Positions 14,902-23,833 of a DNA stretch of 64,000 nt are shown here, piece by piece (the stretch's first letter is position 1; every line of letters begins with the position of its first letter). Where the stretch lies: assembly GCF_002077695.1 (NCBI RefSeq), contig NZ_MWUE01000016.1, forward strand, positions 1 to 64,000, written 5' to 3'. Below the pieces are notes generated by a model, which was not told the origin of the DNA, searched no databases, and saw only the letters and a program-made list of their open reading frames with translations. Position numbers and translations under genes: made by a program. This DNA comes from Pantoea latae. Its GTDB lineage: Bacteria > Pseudomonadota > Gammaproteobacteria > Enterobacterales > Enterobacteriaceae.

Positions 14902-16470
14902 CTACTGCGCCGGACGCAGCGCGCCGGTTTTAAATACGCTCATCGCCTGCGCCATACGCTCTGCCTGATCCTGCAGCGCCTGCGAGGCCGCTGAGGCTTC
15001 CTGCACCAGCGCGGCGTTCTGCTGCGTCACCGCTTCCATCTGGGTGATCGCCATATTGATCTCGCTGATGCCGGTGCTCTGTTCGCTGCTGGCGATGGTG
15101 ATTTCACTCATAATGCCCGCCACGCTCTTCACGCTGTTAACGACTTCACCAATGGTGGAGCCGGCGTGAGAAACCAGCCTGCTGCCTTCCTCTACCTTCG
15201 ATACGGAATCCTCAATCAGCAGCTTGATCTCTTTCGCCGCCGACGCCGAGCGCTGCGCCAGATTGCGCACTTCGCTCGCCACCACGGCGAAGCCGCGTCC
15301 CTGTTCGCCCGCGCGCGCCGCTTCGACGGCGGCGTTAAGCGACAGGATATTGGTCTGGAAGGCGATAGAGTCGATGACGCTGATGATATCGACGATTTTC
15401 TTCGACGACAGGGCGATGGCCTCCATCTTCACAATCACCTGTTCCATCACTTCGCCGCCTTCACGCGCCACGGCGGAGGTGTTCGCCACCAGCTGATTTG
15501 CTTCGCGCGCGTTGTCGGCGTTGTGCTTCACGGTTGAGGTCATCTGCTCCATCGCCGAGGCGGTCTCTTCCAGCGAGCTGGCCTGCTGTTCGGTGCGCGT
15601 GGAGAGATCGAGGTTGCCGCTGGAGATCTGGTTCGAGGCGACGGCAATGGTATCGGAGCCGGTGCGCACTTCGGTGACGATGCTCAGCAGATTATCGTTC
15701 ATCTGCTGCAGCGCGCGCATCAGCACGCCGGTTTCGTCGCGGCTGTCGATAGTGATTTTCGAGCTGAGATCGCCTGCGGCGACGCGTTCCGCTACCCCGA
15801 CTGCTTCAGTCAGCGGACGCACGATAGAGCGGGTCAGATAGACGCCCAGCAGAATCGAGGCGAGGATCGCCAGCGCGGCGCACGCCAGGGTGATGGTAAT
15901 GGCGGTGCTGGCGGCGGCGACGATGCTCTGGCCTTCGCTGCGCAGCTGCGCATCCTGCGAGTTAGCGAACTTTTGCGCGCCCTCCAGGAAGGCGTTCTGC
16001 GACGGCGTCATGGTTTTCAGCGCGTAGACGCTGGCGTTTTCGAAGTCGCCCGCTTTGACCAGCGCGATCAGCGCGGTTTTCGCGCTTTCAAACTGCTGGC
16101 CCGCCTCAATCAGCCCCTGAATCTTCTTTTTGCCGACGGCGGTAACCTGAATGTCGGCGATGCGGTGCATCGCGGTGTTGGTGCGCTGGGTCGCCTCATC
16201 CAGCTGTCCATAGCGTTTGAGGTTTCGGTCGGGATGGGTGGTGTCAATCACCAGACCGCGCAGAAATTTAATTTGATCGTTGACGCCGTCGCGCACGTCG
16301 AAGGCGAGGCGCACTTTGACATAACGGTCGTCGACGATGGCAGAAATGCCGCTGTTAATGCTCTGGATTTTGCTGACGGTGGTCACGCCGATGATGATCA
16401 TCAGCACCACGACAATGCCAAAGGCGATGGCAAGCCGCGCACCGACCTTCATATTTTTTAAACTCCACAT
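14902..16470 (-). CDS. Methyl-accepting chemotaxis protein
   Basis: A 522-residue transmembrane chemoreceptor. TM1 lies at about 10-32, with a periplasmic four-helix-bundle ligand domain at about 33-180. TM2 ([22 protein letters not shown], about 185-207) is followed by a HAMP domain. The cytoplasmic signalling hairpin has the conserved tip ([29 protein letters not shown]). The C-terminus lacks the NWETF-type pentapeptide that tethers CheR and CheB, so methylation would depend on other receptors. The start at 16470 is chosen for its GGGAGAAGAG site. A sigma-28 promoter lies upstream, placing it in the flagellar regulon. The ligand is unknown. Confidence 0.93.
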   Translation of the reverse strand: MWSLKNMKVGARLAIAFGIVVVLMIIIGVTTVSKIQSINSGISAIVDDRYVKVRLAFDVRDGVNDQIKFLRGLVIDTTHPDRNLKRYGQLDEATQRTNTAMHRIADIQVTAVGKKKIQGLIEAGQQFESAKTALIALVKAGDFENASVYALKTMTPSQNAFLEGAQKFANSQDAQLRSEGQSIVAAASTAITITLACAALAILASILLGVYLTRSIVRPLTEAVGVAERVAAGDLSSKITIDSRDETGVLMRALQQMNDNLLSIVTEVRTGSDTIAVASNQISSGNLDLSTRTEQQASSLEETASAMEQMTSTVKHNADNAREANQLVANTSAVAREGGEVMEQVIVKMEAIALSSKKIVDIISVIDSIAFQTNILSLNAAVEAARAGEQGRGFAVVASEVRNLAQRSASAAKEIKLLIEDSVSKVEEGSRLVSHAGSTIGEVVNSVKSVAGIMSEITIASSEQSTGISEINMAITQMEAVTQQNAALVQEASAASQALQDQAERMAQAMSVFKTGALRPAQ

Positions 16471-16850
16471 CACTCTTCTCCCCGCGTAGACATAAACGTT
16501 CCGCTGCAATAGTTAAGTTTTTAACGCCTGTTCCTTAGCTGCCTGTGCCGAACCCTTATGCCGCCAGTCGCGGCGTAAAATGAGAGCTGGCGCACAGGTT
16601 ATCGGATGTTTCTGTTTTGACTTTAATTTTTTCCTGGCGTCAGCGGCGCTATGCGGCGGCGAAAAAGCGGTGTCAGGCAGAATACATTAGCCAGATAAGA
16701 GGTGGTGAGGCGCGAGGTAAACAACCGATTAATCTGGATAAGCGGTTGAAATAACGCCGTTAAGCCGTGAGCGAGCAGGGAAAAGCAGAGAGAGCAAAAG
16801 GCGGAAGAGAGAGAGGGAGCGCGCGACAGGCGTCGCGCGTTCAGCGTGGA
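16471..16850. other. Intergenic region between cheV and MCP genes
   Basis: Non-coding. It contains the sigma-28-type promoter of the MCP gene (see 16599-16625), giving a leader of about 120 nt. No separate terminator with a U-tract is evident downstream of cheV. Confidence 0.5.
16599..16625 (-). promoter_or_regulatory. Sigma-28 (FliA) promoter of the MCP gene
   Basis: On the minus strand TAAAGTCA, 11 bp, TCCGATAA. The FliA consensus is TAAAGTTT-N11-GCCGATAA, so 13 of 16 positions match with exact spacing. Confidence 0.8.
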
Positions 16851-17813
16851 TCAGGGCGCTTTTTCCAGCACGCTGTGGATCACTGACGAAAGCTCGTTGA
16901 TTTCGAACTTGGCGACGTAGCCGTCGGCGCCGACTTTACGCACGTGATCTTCGTTGGCGCTGCCGGAGAGCGATGAGTGGATCACCACCGGAATGCGCTT
17001 CAGCGCCTCTTCGCGCTTGATATTGCGCGTCAGGGTAAAGCCGTCCATCTCCGGCATTTCGAGGTCGGTCAGCACCAGCGCAATCTTGTCGTGGATCGAC
17101 TCGCCTGCCGCCTGCGCCGCGTCGCTCATCTCTTTGATCTTGATCCAGGCTTCCAGGCCGGTGTTATGCATCAGCGCGGGGATGCCCATGCTTTTCAGGC
17201 CCTGCTCCAGCAGCTGACGCGCCACTTTCGAATCTTCCGCCACGATCGCCACCGCGCCGGGCTTCAGCTTGAAGTTGCGCACCGTTTCCGGCGTCGGCTC
17301 GACGCCGCGCACCGAGGGGATAACGTCATACAGGATCTGTTCGACGTCGAGCACCATCGCCAGGCTGTTGCTGCCTTTCTCGTCGTCCAGGCAGGCGATG
17401 CTGGTAATATTGCGGCCGCCGATGCCCTTTTCAGCGGTATGCACCTGGCTCCAGTCGAGACGCACGATATTGTCCACCGACTCCACGGCGAACGCCTGGG
17501 TGTTGCGCGCATACTCGGTGACCAGCAGCAGGTTCAGGCCGGTTTCCGGCGTGCACCCCGCTACGGCCGGCAGATCGATAACCGGAATAAACTGGCCGCG
17601 AATATTGGTCATCCCCAGCAGCGGCGAACGCATGCCCGCCGCGCGGGTGATCGGCTGCATCGGCACGATTTCGCGCAGCTTAAACACGTTGATGCCGAAC
17701 AGCTCCGATTTGCCTTTTGCCTGATCGGTGCCCAGGCGGAACAGCAGCAGCTCAAAGCGGTTCGATAACGCCAGATTCGCTCTTTCATCTATCTCTTTTT
17801 GAAAATTATCCAT
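16851..17813 (-). CDS. cheV: Chemotaxis coupling protein CheV (CheW-REC fusion)
   Basis: A 320-residue cytoplasmic adaptor. The CheW-like domain (about 15-165) has ELFGINVFKLREIVP and LLGMTNIRGQFIPVIDLP. The receiver domain (about 185-318) has AEDSKVARQLLEQGL, the phospho-acceptor in LVLTDLEMPEMDGF and the late lysine in GYVAKFEI. It couples receptors to CheA, and phosphorylation is thought to tune adaptation. Escherichia coli K-12 lacks it; Salmonella and Erwiniaceae have it. It is encoded next to an MCP gene on the same strand but with its own leader. The product starts MDNFQKEIDER. Confidence 0.92.
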   Translation of the reverse strand: MDNFQKEIDERANLALSNRFELLLFRLGTDQAKGKSELFGINVFKLREIVPMQPITRAAGMRSPLLGMTNIRGQFIPVIDLPAVAGCTPETGLNLLLVTEYARNTQAFAVESVDNIVRLDWSQVHTAEKGIGGRNITSIACLDDEKGSNSLAMVLDVEQILYDVIPSVRGVEPTPETVRNFKLKPGAVAIVAEDSKVARQLLEQGLKSMGIPALMHNTGLEAWIKIKEMSDAAQAAGESIHDKIALVLTDLEMPEMDGFTLTRNIKREEALKRIPVVIHSSLSGSANEDHVRKVGADGYVAKFEINELSSVIHSVLEKAP

Positions 17814-17868
17814 CGTAGGCTCTGCCTTGCTGCCGCCTGTGGCGCGGCAAAAGTGGGTGATAATAAAG

Positions 17869-17895
17869 TTATCGGCACCACGGGCTAAAAAGTGA
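17869..17895 (-). promoter_or_regulatory. Possible sigma-28 promoter of cheV
   Basis: The minus strand carries an exact FliA -10, GCCGATAA (17876 to 17869), about 55 bp before the start codon. The -35 at 11 bp spacing (TCACTTTT) matches the consensus only at 4 of 8 positions. Confidence 0.4.
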
Positions 17896-17991
17896 GAGAG
17901 AGCGGCGTAAAATTGATCGGCCAGGCGATTAGCGATTCTTGTGCCAGGCTTAACAGGTCACAACGGAAAAATTTCATTAAAGGAGCGCACC

Positions 17992-18384
17992 ATGAAAAAA
18001 GTCATGACGTTTACGCTGTTAGCGTTGTTGAGCCTGCCGGCGCTGGCTGAAAAGGGCGGTTTTGAAGCGGGCGCCACGCCGCCGCCGCAGAAAAAACAGG
18101 ACGCCGGCTATAAAGGGTCGGAAGACACCGGACAGACCCATATCAACCAGATCCGCGATTTTCGTCAGGACGGTTACGTGACGCTTGAAGGCTATATTCT
18201 GAAGAAAGAGCAGGGCGATAACTATCAGTTCCGCGACAGCACCGGCACCATCACCATTATCGCGCCGACCAAAACCTTTGGCGGCAAAACCTATAAAGCG
18301 GACGAGCAGGTGCGCGTCAGCGGCCGCGTGCACGGTAAAGGCGACAAAACGGTGCTGCACGTGACGCAGATTGACGAGCCGTAA
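17992..18384 (+). CDS. Periplasmic OB-fold protein, YgiW/YdeI (BOF) family
   Basis: A 130-residue exported protein with signal peptide MKKVMTFTLLALLSLPALA. The mature protein carries the bacterial OB-fold pattern: DGYVTLEGYILKKEQGDNYQFRD, then TITIIAP and a final VRVSGRVHG....VLHVTQI. E. coli relatives YgiW and YdeI are stress-linked (peroxide, cationic peptides); the ligand is not defined. AAAGGAG precedes the start, and a strong terminator follows. It appears monocistronic. Confidence 0.85.
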   Translation: MKKVMTFTLLALLSLPALAEKGGFEAGATPPPQKKQDAGYKGSEDTGQTHINQIRDFRQDGYVTLEGYILKKEQGDNYQFRDSTGTITIIAPTKTFGGKTYKADEQVRVSGRVHGKGDKTVLHVTQIDEP

Positions 18385-18414
18385 CCGGCAGCGATCGCAG
18401 ACGCTTTTCTCTTG

Positions 18415-18445
18415 CGGCCCGCGCCTCTCCGGCGCGGGCCGTTTT
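18415..18445 (+). terminator. Terminator between the OB-fold gene and dbpA
   Basis: An 11-bp GC-rich stem (CGGCCCGCGCC/GGCGCGGGCCG, loop TCTCC) is followed by four T on the plus strand. It lies between convergent genes. Confidence 0.8.
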
Positions 18446-18466
18446 GTCACCTGATCCGCCTGCCGC

Positions 18467-19849
18467 TTAATCCTTCAGCAGGATCGCGCGTACGCTTTTG
18501 CCCTTAATTTTGCCCTGCTTCAGCTTCACCAGCGTCGCTTTGGCTTCGCCTGCCGCGACGGCAACGTACGCATGGCTGGGGGTGATATCGATTTTACCAA
18601 TCTGGTCGGCGCGCATACCCGCTTCGCCGGTAAGGGCGCCGAGAATATCGCCGGGACGTATCTTCGCTTTGCGTCCGCCGTCGATGCAGAGGGTCATCAT
18701 CGCCGCCGGCAGCGGCTGCCGTGCCCCTTTTTTCAGGATGCTTGCCGCCAGCCAGTTGAGCGGCTGCTGCAGGAAATCCTCCAGCGCATGGGCGCGCGCC
18801 ATCTCATCTGGTGCCACCAGGCTGACCGCGCTGCCCTGTTCGCCCGCGCGGCCGGTGCGGCCGATGCGGTGCACGTGCACTTCCGGATCCCACGCCAGCT
18901 GGTAGTTGACCACCATCGCCAGCGCTTTGATATCCAGCCCGCGCGCCGCCACGTCGGTTGCCACCAGCACGCGTCCGCTGCCGTTGGCGAAGCGGATCAG
19001 CACGCGTTCGCGATCGCGCTGCTCAAGGTCGCCATGCAGCGCCAGCGCGCTGATATCCTGCTGGTTGAGCGCGGCGGCGACATCGTCGCATTCGCGTTTG
19101 GTGTTGCAGAACACCACGCAGGAGGCGGGCTGACGCTGCGCCAGCAGCGCCTGCAGCAGCGGCAGCTTTTCCTTCGGGCTCGCCTCGATAAATTCTTGTT
19201 CGATAGCCGGCAGCTCGCTGACCTCTTCCGTGGCGACATGCAGCGCGTCGCGCTGAAAGCGCGCGCTGAGCGACGCAATGCTCTCGGGCCAGGTGGCGGA
19301 GAAGAGCAGCGTCTGGCGGCTGGCGGGCGTGCGCGCCGCCACCGCTTCCATATCGTCGCGGAAGCCCATCTCCAGCATGCGATCCGCCTCGTCGAGCACC
19401 AGCGTGGCAAGCTGATCGAGCTTCAGGGTTTCGCGCTGCAGGTGATCGAGGATGCGGCCGGGCGTGCCGACCACGATATGCGGCGCATGAACCAGCGAGT
19501 CGCGCTGCGCGCTGATGGGCTGGCCGCCGCACAGGGTGAGGATTTTAATATTGCGGGTAAAGCGCGCCAGCTGACGCAGCACGTTGCTGACCTGATCCGC
19601 CAGCTCGCGCGTCGGGCAGAGCACCAGCGCCTGCGTGACGAAGCGGGTGCTGTCGATATGCTGCAGCAGGCCGATGCCGAACGCCGCCGTTTTGCCGCTG
19701 CCGGTTTTAGCCTGCGCCCGCACGTCGCGGCGCGCCAGGATCGCGGGCAGCGTGGCGGCCTGAACAGGGGTCATCTCGGTGTAACCCATATCGTTCAGGT
19801 TGGCGATTTGGCTGGCGGGAAGATCGGTAAGGGTGGTAAATGCGGTCAC
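18467..19849 (-). CDS. dbpA: ATP-dependent RNA helicase DbpA
   Basis: A DEAD-box helicase acting on helix 92 of 23S rRNA during 50S assembly. The 460-residue product (E. coli 457) has the Q motif (MTPVQAATLP), Walker A AQAKTGSGKT, DEAD (VLDEADRM), SAT (LFSATWP), and motif VI HRIGRTGRAG. The C-terminal DbpA RNA-binding domain (about 385-460) has MTLCIDGGRKAKIRPGDILGALTG. The start is placed at GTG 19849, giving VTAFTTLTDLP, which aligns with E. coli MTAFSTLNVLP. The longer upstream open frame (to 19990) is not needed. Confidence 0.93.
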   Translation of the reverse strand: MTAFTTLTDLPASQIANLNDMGYTEMTPVQAATLPAILARRDVRAQAKTGSGKTAAFGIGLLQHIDSTRFVTQALVLCPTRELADQVSNVLRQLARFTRNIKILTLCGGQPISAQRDSLVHAPHIVVGTPGRILDHLQRETLKLDQLATLVLDEADRMLEMGFRDDMEAVAARTPASRQTLLFSATWPESIASLSARFQRDALHVATEEVSELPAIEQEFIEASPKEKLPLLQALLAQRQPASCVVFCNTKRECDDVAAALNQQDISALALHGDLEQRDRERVLIRFANGSGRVLVATDVAARGLDIKALAMVVNYQLAWDPEVHVHRIGRTGRAGEQGSAVSLVAPDEMARAHALEDFLQQPLNWLAASILKKGARQPLPAAMMTLCIDGGRKAKIRPGDILGALTGEAGMRADQIGKIDITPSHAYVAVAAGEAKATLVKLKQGKIKGKSVRAILLKD

Positions 19850-20258
19850 GGGCGGCCTCGGCGGCAAAAAGGTGGTAGAAAAAACGCGCGGCAAGTCTGG
19901 CAGAATGCGCGTCGCGCGGCAACCGCGGAAAAGGGTTACCTGAACGAAAGCTTCGCGCCGCAGGCGATTAGGAATAACCCGAAGATGCATGAGAATGGAT
20001 GTTATCTTTTAATGTTTTCATCCCCGAGCGGACTTTTCGTGCAGTTTACCTACCTGAATAAGGGCCAGCGATAGCTGGATAAATAGCCGTCAGGTAAAGT
20101 TAATCTCTTTTAGTATCAGATAATTCCTTTTTTTCTCCTCCAGCAAAACAATTAACCATTAAAAAATCTCACACATGCAGCCGATAAAATAATCACGTTA
20201 ATTGCTTTATATTTAGCGCGCCATACTTCTATTACAACGACAGTTTGAGGGTTTTCCA
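19850..20258. other. Intergenic region dbpA to small-protein gene
   Basis: About 410 bp between divergent genes. The central and right part is AT-rich and should contain both promoters. A short CCAGC/GCTGG repeat is present near 20065. No gene is supported. Confidence 0.4.
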
Positions 20259-20471
20259 TTGAGTAATATTGCCCAGGGATCACATGAAGATGTGCTGAAA
20301 ATCGTTGGCCGCGCAGTCTTAACGCTGCATGTCCACGGTGAAAGCTTATCTGCTGACAAGGTTGTCTCAATGATCGGCTGCTACGCCGAAAACGCAGAAC
20401 AGAACCAGCAGCCGTTGTTTGCGCTGGCGATGGAGATGATGACGGCGGAAAAGCTGGCGAAGAGCGCGTAA
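20259..20471 (+). CDS. Small protein, possibly YmgB/AriR-like
   Basis: A 70-residue cytoplasmic protein starting at TTG 20259, with GAGGG 7 nt upstream. The predicted all-helical sequence (EDVLKIVGRAVLTLHVHGESLSADKVVSMIG...) has the length and helix layout of the YmgA/YmgB (AriR) group of biofilm and acid-response regulators in E. coli. Similarity is weak, so the call is tentative. A strong terminator follows directly, consistent with a single-gene unit. Confidence 0.6.
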   Translation: MSNIAQGSHEDVLKIVGRAVLTLHVHGESLSADKVVSMIGCYAENAEQNQQPLFALAMEMMTAEKLAKSA

Positions 20472-20491
20472 TGCTGCTGCCCGGTTTCACC

Positions 20492-20515
20492 AAGCCTCCT
20501 TCTGGAGGCTTTTTT
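20492..20515 (+). terminator. Terminator of the small-protein gene
   Basis: AAGCCTCC/GGAGGCTT with loop TTCT is followed by a run of T, 20 bp after the stop codon. Confidence 0.85.
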
Positions 20516-20661
20516 ATGGGCGCCGCATGCTGGATTGGTCCTACCAATCAAGGCGCGCTCTTCAGCGTATCTCACAGAAGCGCAAAAATTCCCGCCGTGC
20601 GGTTGTCTCTCCATAACAAATCATTAACTCTTTAACCCCATACCGACTTTACTTGCCTGTC

Positions 20662-20672
20662 TGGTCAGACCA
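20662..20672 (+). promoter_or_regulatory. Putative LldR operator
   Basis: The odd palindrome TGGTCAGACCA lies 29 bp before lldR. It fits the FadR/GntR-subfamily operator pattern (TGGT...ACCA), so LldR probably autoregulates lldRD through it. Confidence 0.55.
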
Positions 20673-20701
20673 AAACAGGCCAACCGCTTCTGGATGGCGC
20701 C

Positions 20702-21469
20702 ATGATCGATCCCACCGCGTCTGCGGCCGAGCACCTGGTGGTGCGGCTGCGACGCTATATAGACCAGCACAAGCTGACGCCCGGCATGAAGCTGCCCGCC
20801 GAGCGCCAGCTCGCCGCCGAGCTGGGCGTGTCGCGCTCGTCGCTGCGCGAGGCGCTGCAGCAGCTGGCGAGCAGCGGCCTGCTGATCAGCCGGCGCGGCG
20901 GCGGCACCTGGCTGCGTCAGCAGCTGGCGCCCTGGGCGGAACAGCGCATCGTCGCGCCGGTGCGCCAGCTGCTGCAGGACGATCCCGACTACCGCTACGA
21001 CATCCTCGAAGCGCGGCATGCGATAGAGGCGAGCACCGCCTGGTACGCGGCGCAGCGCGCCACCGAGGCGGACAAAGAGCGGCTGCGGCTCGCCTTTGAC
21101 GCCACGCTGAAGCTGACGGAGCGTGACGATCCCGACCTCGCCGCGCAGGCTGACGTGCGCTTTCATCTCGCCATCGCCGAGGCGTCGCACAACCTGGTGC
21201 TGCTGCAGACCATGCGCGGCTTCTTCGAACTGCTGCAGTCCTCGGTGCTGCAGAGCCGACAGCGCATGTACAGCCAGCCGACCATTTTCGCCCGTCTCAC
21301 CGAACAGCATCAGCGTCTGCTCGACGCCATTCTCGCCGGCGAGGCGGAAACGGCGCGGCGCACGGTGATGGAGCATCTCGGCTTTGTTCACGCCACCCTG
21401 AAAAGCCTGCATGAAGACGAGGCGCGCCAGGCGCGCAGCACGCGTCTGCCAGGCGATGACTCTCTTTAA
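20702..21469 (+). CDS. lldR: L-lactate utilisation regulator LldR (GntR/FadR family)
   Basis: A 255-residue repressor/activator. The N-terminal winged helix (about 8-75) has MKLPAERQLAAELGVSRSSL, REALQQLASSGLLISRRGGGTW. The C-terminal all-helical FCD effector domain (about 95-240) carries metal/ligand histidines in DVRFHLAIAEASHN and EQHQRLLDAI. In E. coli it responds to L-lactate and controls lldPRD. Here no permease gene precedes it; lldD follows after 18 bp. Confidence 0.9.
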   Translation: MIDPTASAAEHLVVRLRRYIDQHKLTPGMKLPAERQLAAELGVSRSSLREALQQLASSGLLISRRGGGTWLRQQLAPWAEQRIVAPVRQLLQDDPDYRYDILEARHAIEASTAWYAAQRATEADKERLRLAFDATLKLTERDDPDLAAQADVRFHLAIAEASHNLVLLQTMRGFFELLQSSVLQSRQRMYSQPTIFARLTEQHQRLLDAILAGEAETARRTVMEHLGFVHATLKSLHEDEARQARSTRLPGDDSL

Positions 21470-21487
21470 CCGCAAGGAAACCGACCT

Positions 21488-22675
21488 GTGATTATCTCCT
21501 CCGCCTCCGATTATCGCGCCGCCGCGCAGCGTATCCTGCCGCCGTTTCTTTTTCACTACATCGACGGCGGCGCCTACAGCGAGCGTACGCTGCGGCGCAA
21601 CGTCGAGGATCTCGCCGACGTGGCGCTGCGCCAGCGCGTGTTGAAGAATATGTCCGAGCTGAGCCTGCAAACCCGGCTGTTCGACGAGACGCTGGCGATG
21701 CCGGTGGCGCTGGCGCCGGTCGGCCTGTGCGGCATGTACGCGCGACGCGGCGAGGTGCAGGCGGCGCGCGCGGCGGCGCTAAAGGGCATTCCCTTTACCC
21801 TCTCGACGGTCTCTGTCTGTCCGATTGAAGAGGTAGCGCCGGCGATTAACCGCCCGATGTGGTTTCAGCTCTACGTGCTGCGCGATCGCGGCTTTATGCG
21901 CAACGCGCTGGAGCGCGCCAAAGCCGCCGGCTGCTCGACGCTGGTGTTTACCGTCGATATGCCGACGCCCGGCGCGCGCTACCGCGACGCGCACTCCGGC
22001 ATGAGCGGTCAGCACGCCGCGCTGCGCCGCTACTGGCAGGCGGCGACGCATCCGCAGTGGGCGTGGGACGTCGGCCTGCACGGTCGCCCGCACGACCTCG
22101 GCAATATCTCCACCTATCTCGGTAAACCCACCGGGCTGGAGGATTACATCGGCTGGCTGGCGAAGAATTTCGATCCCGCTATCGCCTGGCGCGATCTGGA
22201 GTGGATCCGCGAGTTCTGGGACGGCCCGATGGTGATCAAGGGGATCCTCGACCCTGAGGACGCGCGCGACGCGGTGCGTTTCGGCGCGGACGGCATCGTG
22301 GTGTCGAACCACGGCGGCCGCCAGCTGGACGGCGTGCTCTCCTCAGCGCGCGCGCTGCCCGCCATCGCCGATGCGGTGAAAGGGGATATCGCGATCCTCG
22401 CCGACAGCGGCATTCGCAACGGGCTGGACGTGGTGCGCATGATCGCGCTCGGGGCTGACAGCGTGCTGCTTGGCCGCGCTTACCTCTACGCGCTGGCGAC
22501 GCACGGCCAGCGCGGCGTGGAAAATCTGCTCTCGCTGATTGAAAAAGAGATGCGCGTGGCGATGACCCTGACCGGGGCCAACAGCATCAGCGATATCACG
22601 CGCAGTTCGCTGGTGGAGGCCGGCGCGTTGTTCAATAGCGCAGCAGACGCGCCGCGTCCGCGTGCCGTTAGCTGA
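21488..22675 (+). CDS. lldD: L-lactate dehydrogenase (FMN, quinone-linked)
   Basis: Oxidises L-lactate to pyruvate, passing electrons to the quinone pool at the inner membrane. The 395-residue product begins at GTG ([20 protein letters not shown]), as in E. coli. It keeps the FMN-oxidoreductase features: [28 protein letters not shown], the catalytic His in [12 protein letters not shown] and the phosphate-binding [14 protein letters not shown]. The C-terminus diverges from E. coli after [12 protein letters not shown]. It is co-transcribed with lldR. The lactate permease lldP is absent here, so uptake must be encoded elsewhere. Confidence 0.95.
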   Translation: MIISSASDYRAAAQRILPPFLFHYIDGGAYSERTLRRNVEDLADVALRQRVLKNMSELSLQTRLFDETLAMPVALAPVGLCGMYARRGEVQAARAAALKGIPFTLSTVSVCPIEEVAPAINRPMWFQLYVLRDRGFMRNALERAKAAGCSTLVFTVDMPTPGARYRDAHSGMSGQHAALRRYWQAATHPQWAWDVGLHGRPHDLGNISTYLGKPTGLEDYIGWLAKNFDPAIAWRDLEWIREFWDGPMVIKGILDPEDARDAVRFGADGIVVSNHGGRQLDGVLSSARALPAIADAVKGDIAILADSGIRNGLDVVRMIALGADSVLLGRAYLYALATHGQRGVENLLSLIEKEMRVAMTLTGANSISDITRSSLVEAGALFNSAADAPRPRAVS

Positions 22676-22719
22676 GCCTTGTCTATACTTACTCACTGTC
22701 CATCAACAGGAGGAATGCA

Positions 22720-23148
22720 ATGACTATTCACAAGAAAGGATCGGCGCACTGGGAAGGCGATATCAAAGGTAAAGGCAGCGTCAGCACCGAGAGCGGCGTG
22801 CTGAGCCAGACCCCTTACGGCTTCAACACCCGCTTCGAAGGCGCAAAGGGCACCAACCCGGAAGAGCTGATCGGCGCGGCGCACGCAGCCTGTTTCTCGA
22901 TGGCGCTGTCGCTGATGCTGGGCAATGCCGGCCATAAGCCAGAGAGCATCGACACCACGGCCGACGTTTCGCTGGACAAAAAAGGCGAGGGCTTCGCCAT
23001 CACTAAAGTGGCGCTGACCAGCACCATCAGCCTGCCAGGCATCGACAGCGCTGCCTTTGACGACATTATTCAGAAGGCGAAAGCGGGCTGTCCGGTCTCT
23101 CAGGTGCTGAACGCCGAGATCACGCTCGACTATACCCTGAATAATTGA
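22720..23148 (+). CDS. osmC: Osmotically inducible peroxiredoxin OsmC
   Basis: A 142-residue hydroperoxide peroxidase, almost collinear with E. coli OsmC (MTIHKKGSAHWEGDIKGKGS). The two redox cysteines are in AAHAACFSMALS (about 59) and AKAGCPVSQVL (about 125), with the conserved Glu in NPEELIGAA. It detoxifies organic peroxides in the cytoplasm using a lipoyl-dependent donor. AGGAGG lies before the start. Two small hairpins follow, ending in the terminator at 23217. Confidence 0.96.
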   Translation: MTIHKKGSAHWEGDIKGKGSVSTESGVLSQTPYGFNTRFEGAKGTNPEELIGAAHAACFSMALSLMLGNAGHKPESIDTTADVSLDKKGEGFAITKVALTSTISLPGIDSAAFDDIIQKAKAGCPVSQVLNAEITLDYTLNN

Positions 23149-23216
23149 TCCAGCAGGTCGCCCTGACGCGGCGACCGCGCTATGCTGGCTGATATCGGTT
23201 CGTGCGAACCGCACTG

Positions 23217-23240
23217 GATGCGCCCTGGGGCGCATCTTTT
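23217..23240 (+). terminator. Terminator after osmC
   Basis: GATGCGCC/GGCGCATC with loop CTGG is followed by four T. A second small hairpin, GGTTCG-TG-CGAACC, lies at 23198-23211. Confidence 0.75.
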
Positions 23241-23263
23241 CTTTCTGCGGAAGGAGGGTAAGC

Positions 23264-23371
23264 GTGGCGAAATATCTGCCGGCAAAACGACACTGGAAAA
23301 TGGTGCTGGTGCTGCTCCTTATTTGCGGCGCGTTGATGCTGATCCGCTGGGCAGCGATGATATGGGCCTGA
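23264..23371 (+). CDS. 35-residue membrane protein
   Basis: Begins at GTG 23264 with a near-ideal AAGGAGG 6 nt upstream. After a basic N-terminus (AKYLPAKRHWK) comes one transmembrane helix, MVLVLLLICGALMLIRWAAM. The length and layout match small enterobacterial single-span proteins, which often tune a larger membrane partner; no specific family is recognised. The last 10 bases overlap the next small frame. Confidence 0.6.
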   Translation: MAKYLPAKRHWKMVLVLLLICGALMLIRWAAMIWA

Positions 23372-23481
23372 AGGCGTGGATTTGCCGCCACAAGCTGGGC
23401 GTATTAGTGATGGTGGTGCTGGCGCTGGAGCTGATCCACTTTCTGCTGACCGCCTCCTGGCTGCCCTGGGTCGCTCACTGA
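23362..23481 (+). CDS. 39-residue membrane protein overlapping the previous gene
   Basis: ATG 23362 lies inside the end of the preceding frame (10-bp overlap), which suggests translational coupling; its own ribosome-binding site is weak. The sequence MGLKAWICRHKLGVLVMVVLALELIHFLLTASWLPWVAH splits into a short basic head, one hydrophobic helix (about 13-30) and a Trp-containing tail. An upstream ATG at 23182 in the same frame runs through the terminator and is rejected. Confidence 0.45.
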   Translation: MGLKAWICRHKLGVLVMVVLALELIHFLLTASWLPWVAH

Positions 23482-23487
23482 AGCGCC

Positions 23488-23724
23488 TTACACATACTCA
23501 CGCTCCTGCTCGCGCCGTTTAGCGCGCACGTCGCTGCGGGCGATGCGGTACGCCTTGCCCGGATCGCCGGCGACAAATTCAAAGGTCGGCGAATAGTAAA
23601 ACGGCAGCCAGCCGCCGTAGCCGCTCTCCCACTCCCAGCGCACCGGGCAGGGCCAGAGAATGCCGTCATACAACAAATAATAAACCCAGCGTCCAGTCGG
23701 ACGACGGGGGCGTGGTGTTTTCAT
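23488..23724 (-). CDS. Small aromatic-rich hypothetical protein
   Basis: A 78-residue frame starting MKTPRPRRPTGRWVYYLLYDG. A central stretch is rich in Trp/Tyr/Pro (WPCPVRWEWESGYGGWLPFYY), and a basic tail ends EQEREYV. Protein-like composition and position between two other small genes favour a real gene, but no ribosome-binding site is evident and an upstream GTG (23733) is also in frame. No function can be assigned. Confidence 0.45.
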   Translation of the reverse strand: MKTPRPRRPTGRWVYYLLYDGILWPCPVRWEWESGYGGWLPFYYSPTFEFVAGDPGKAYRIARSDVRAKRREQEREYV

Positions 23725-23833
23725 GGGGATCACAACGATAATAGTTTAAAACAGCTTATATTTTGAACGCTGATGGCGTCGGCTGCAACGTCTGAACCGC
23801 CTCTTTTTCACACAACAGCGTTAACAGGTCTGA

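Noticed and set aside
18572..20074. 500-residue frame antisense to dbpA
   Set aside because: dbpA motifs are complete on the minus strand; the antisense product has no recognisable domain and spans the divergent promoter.
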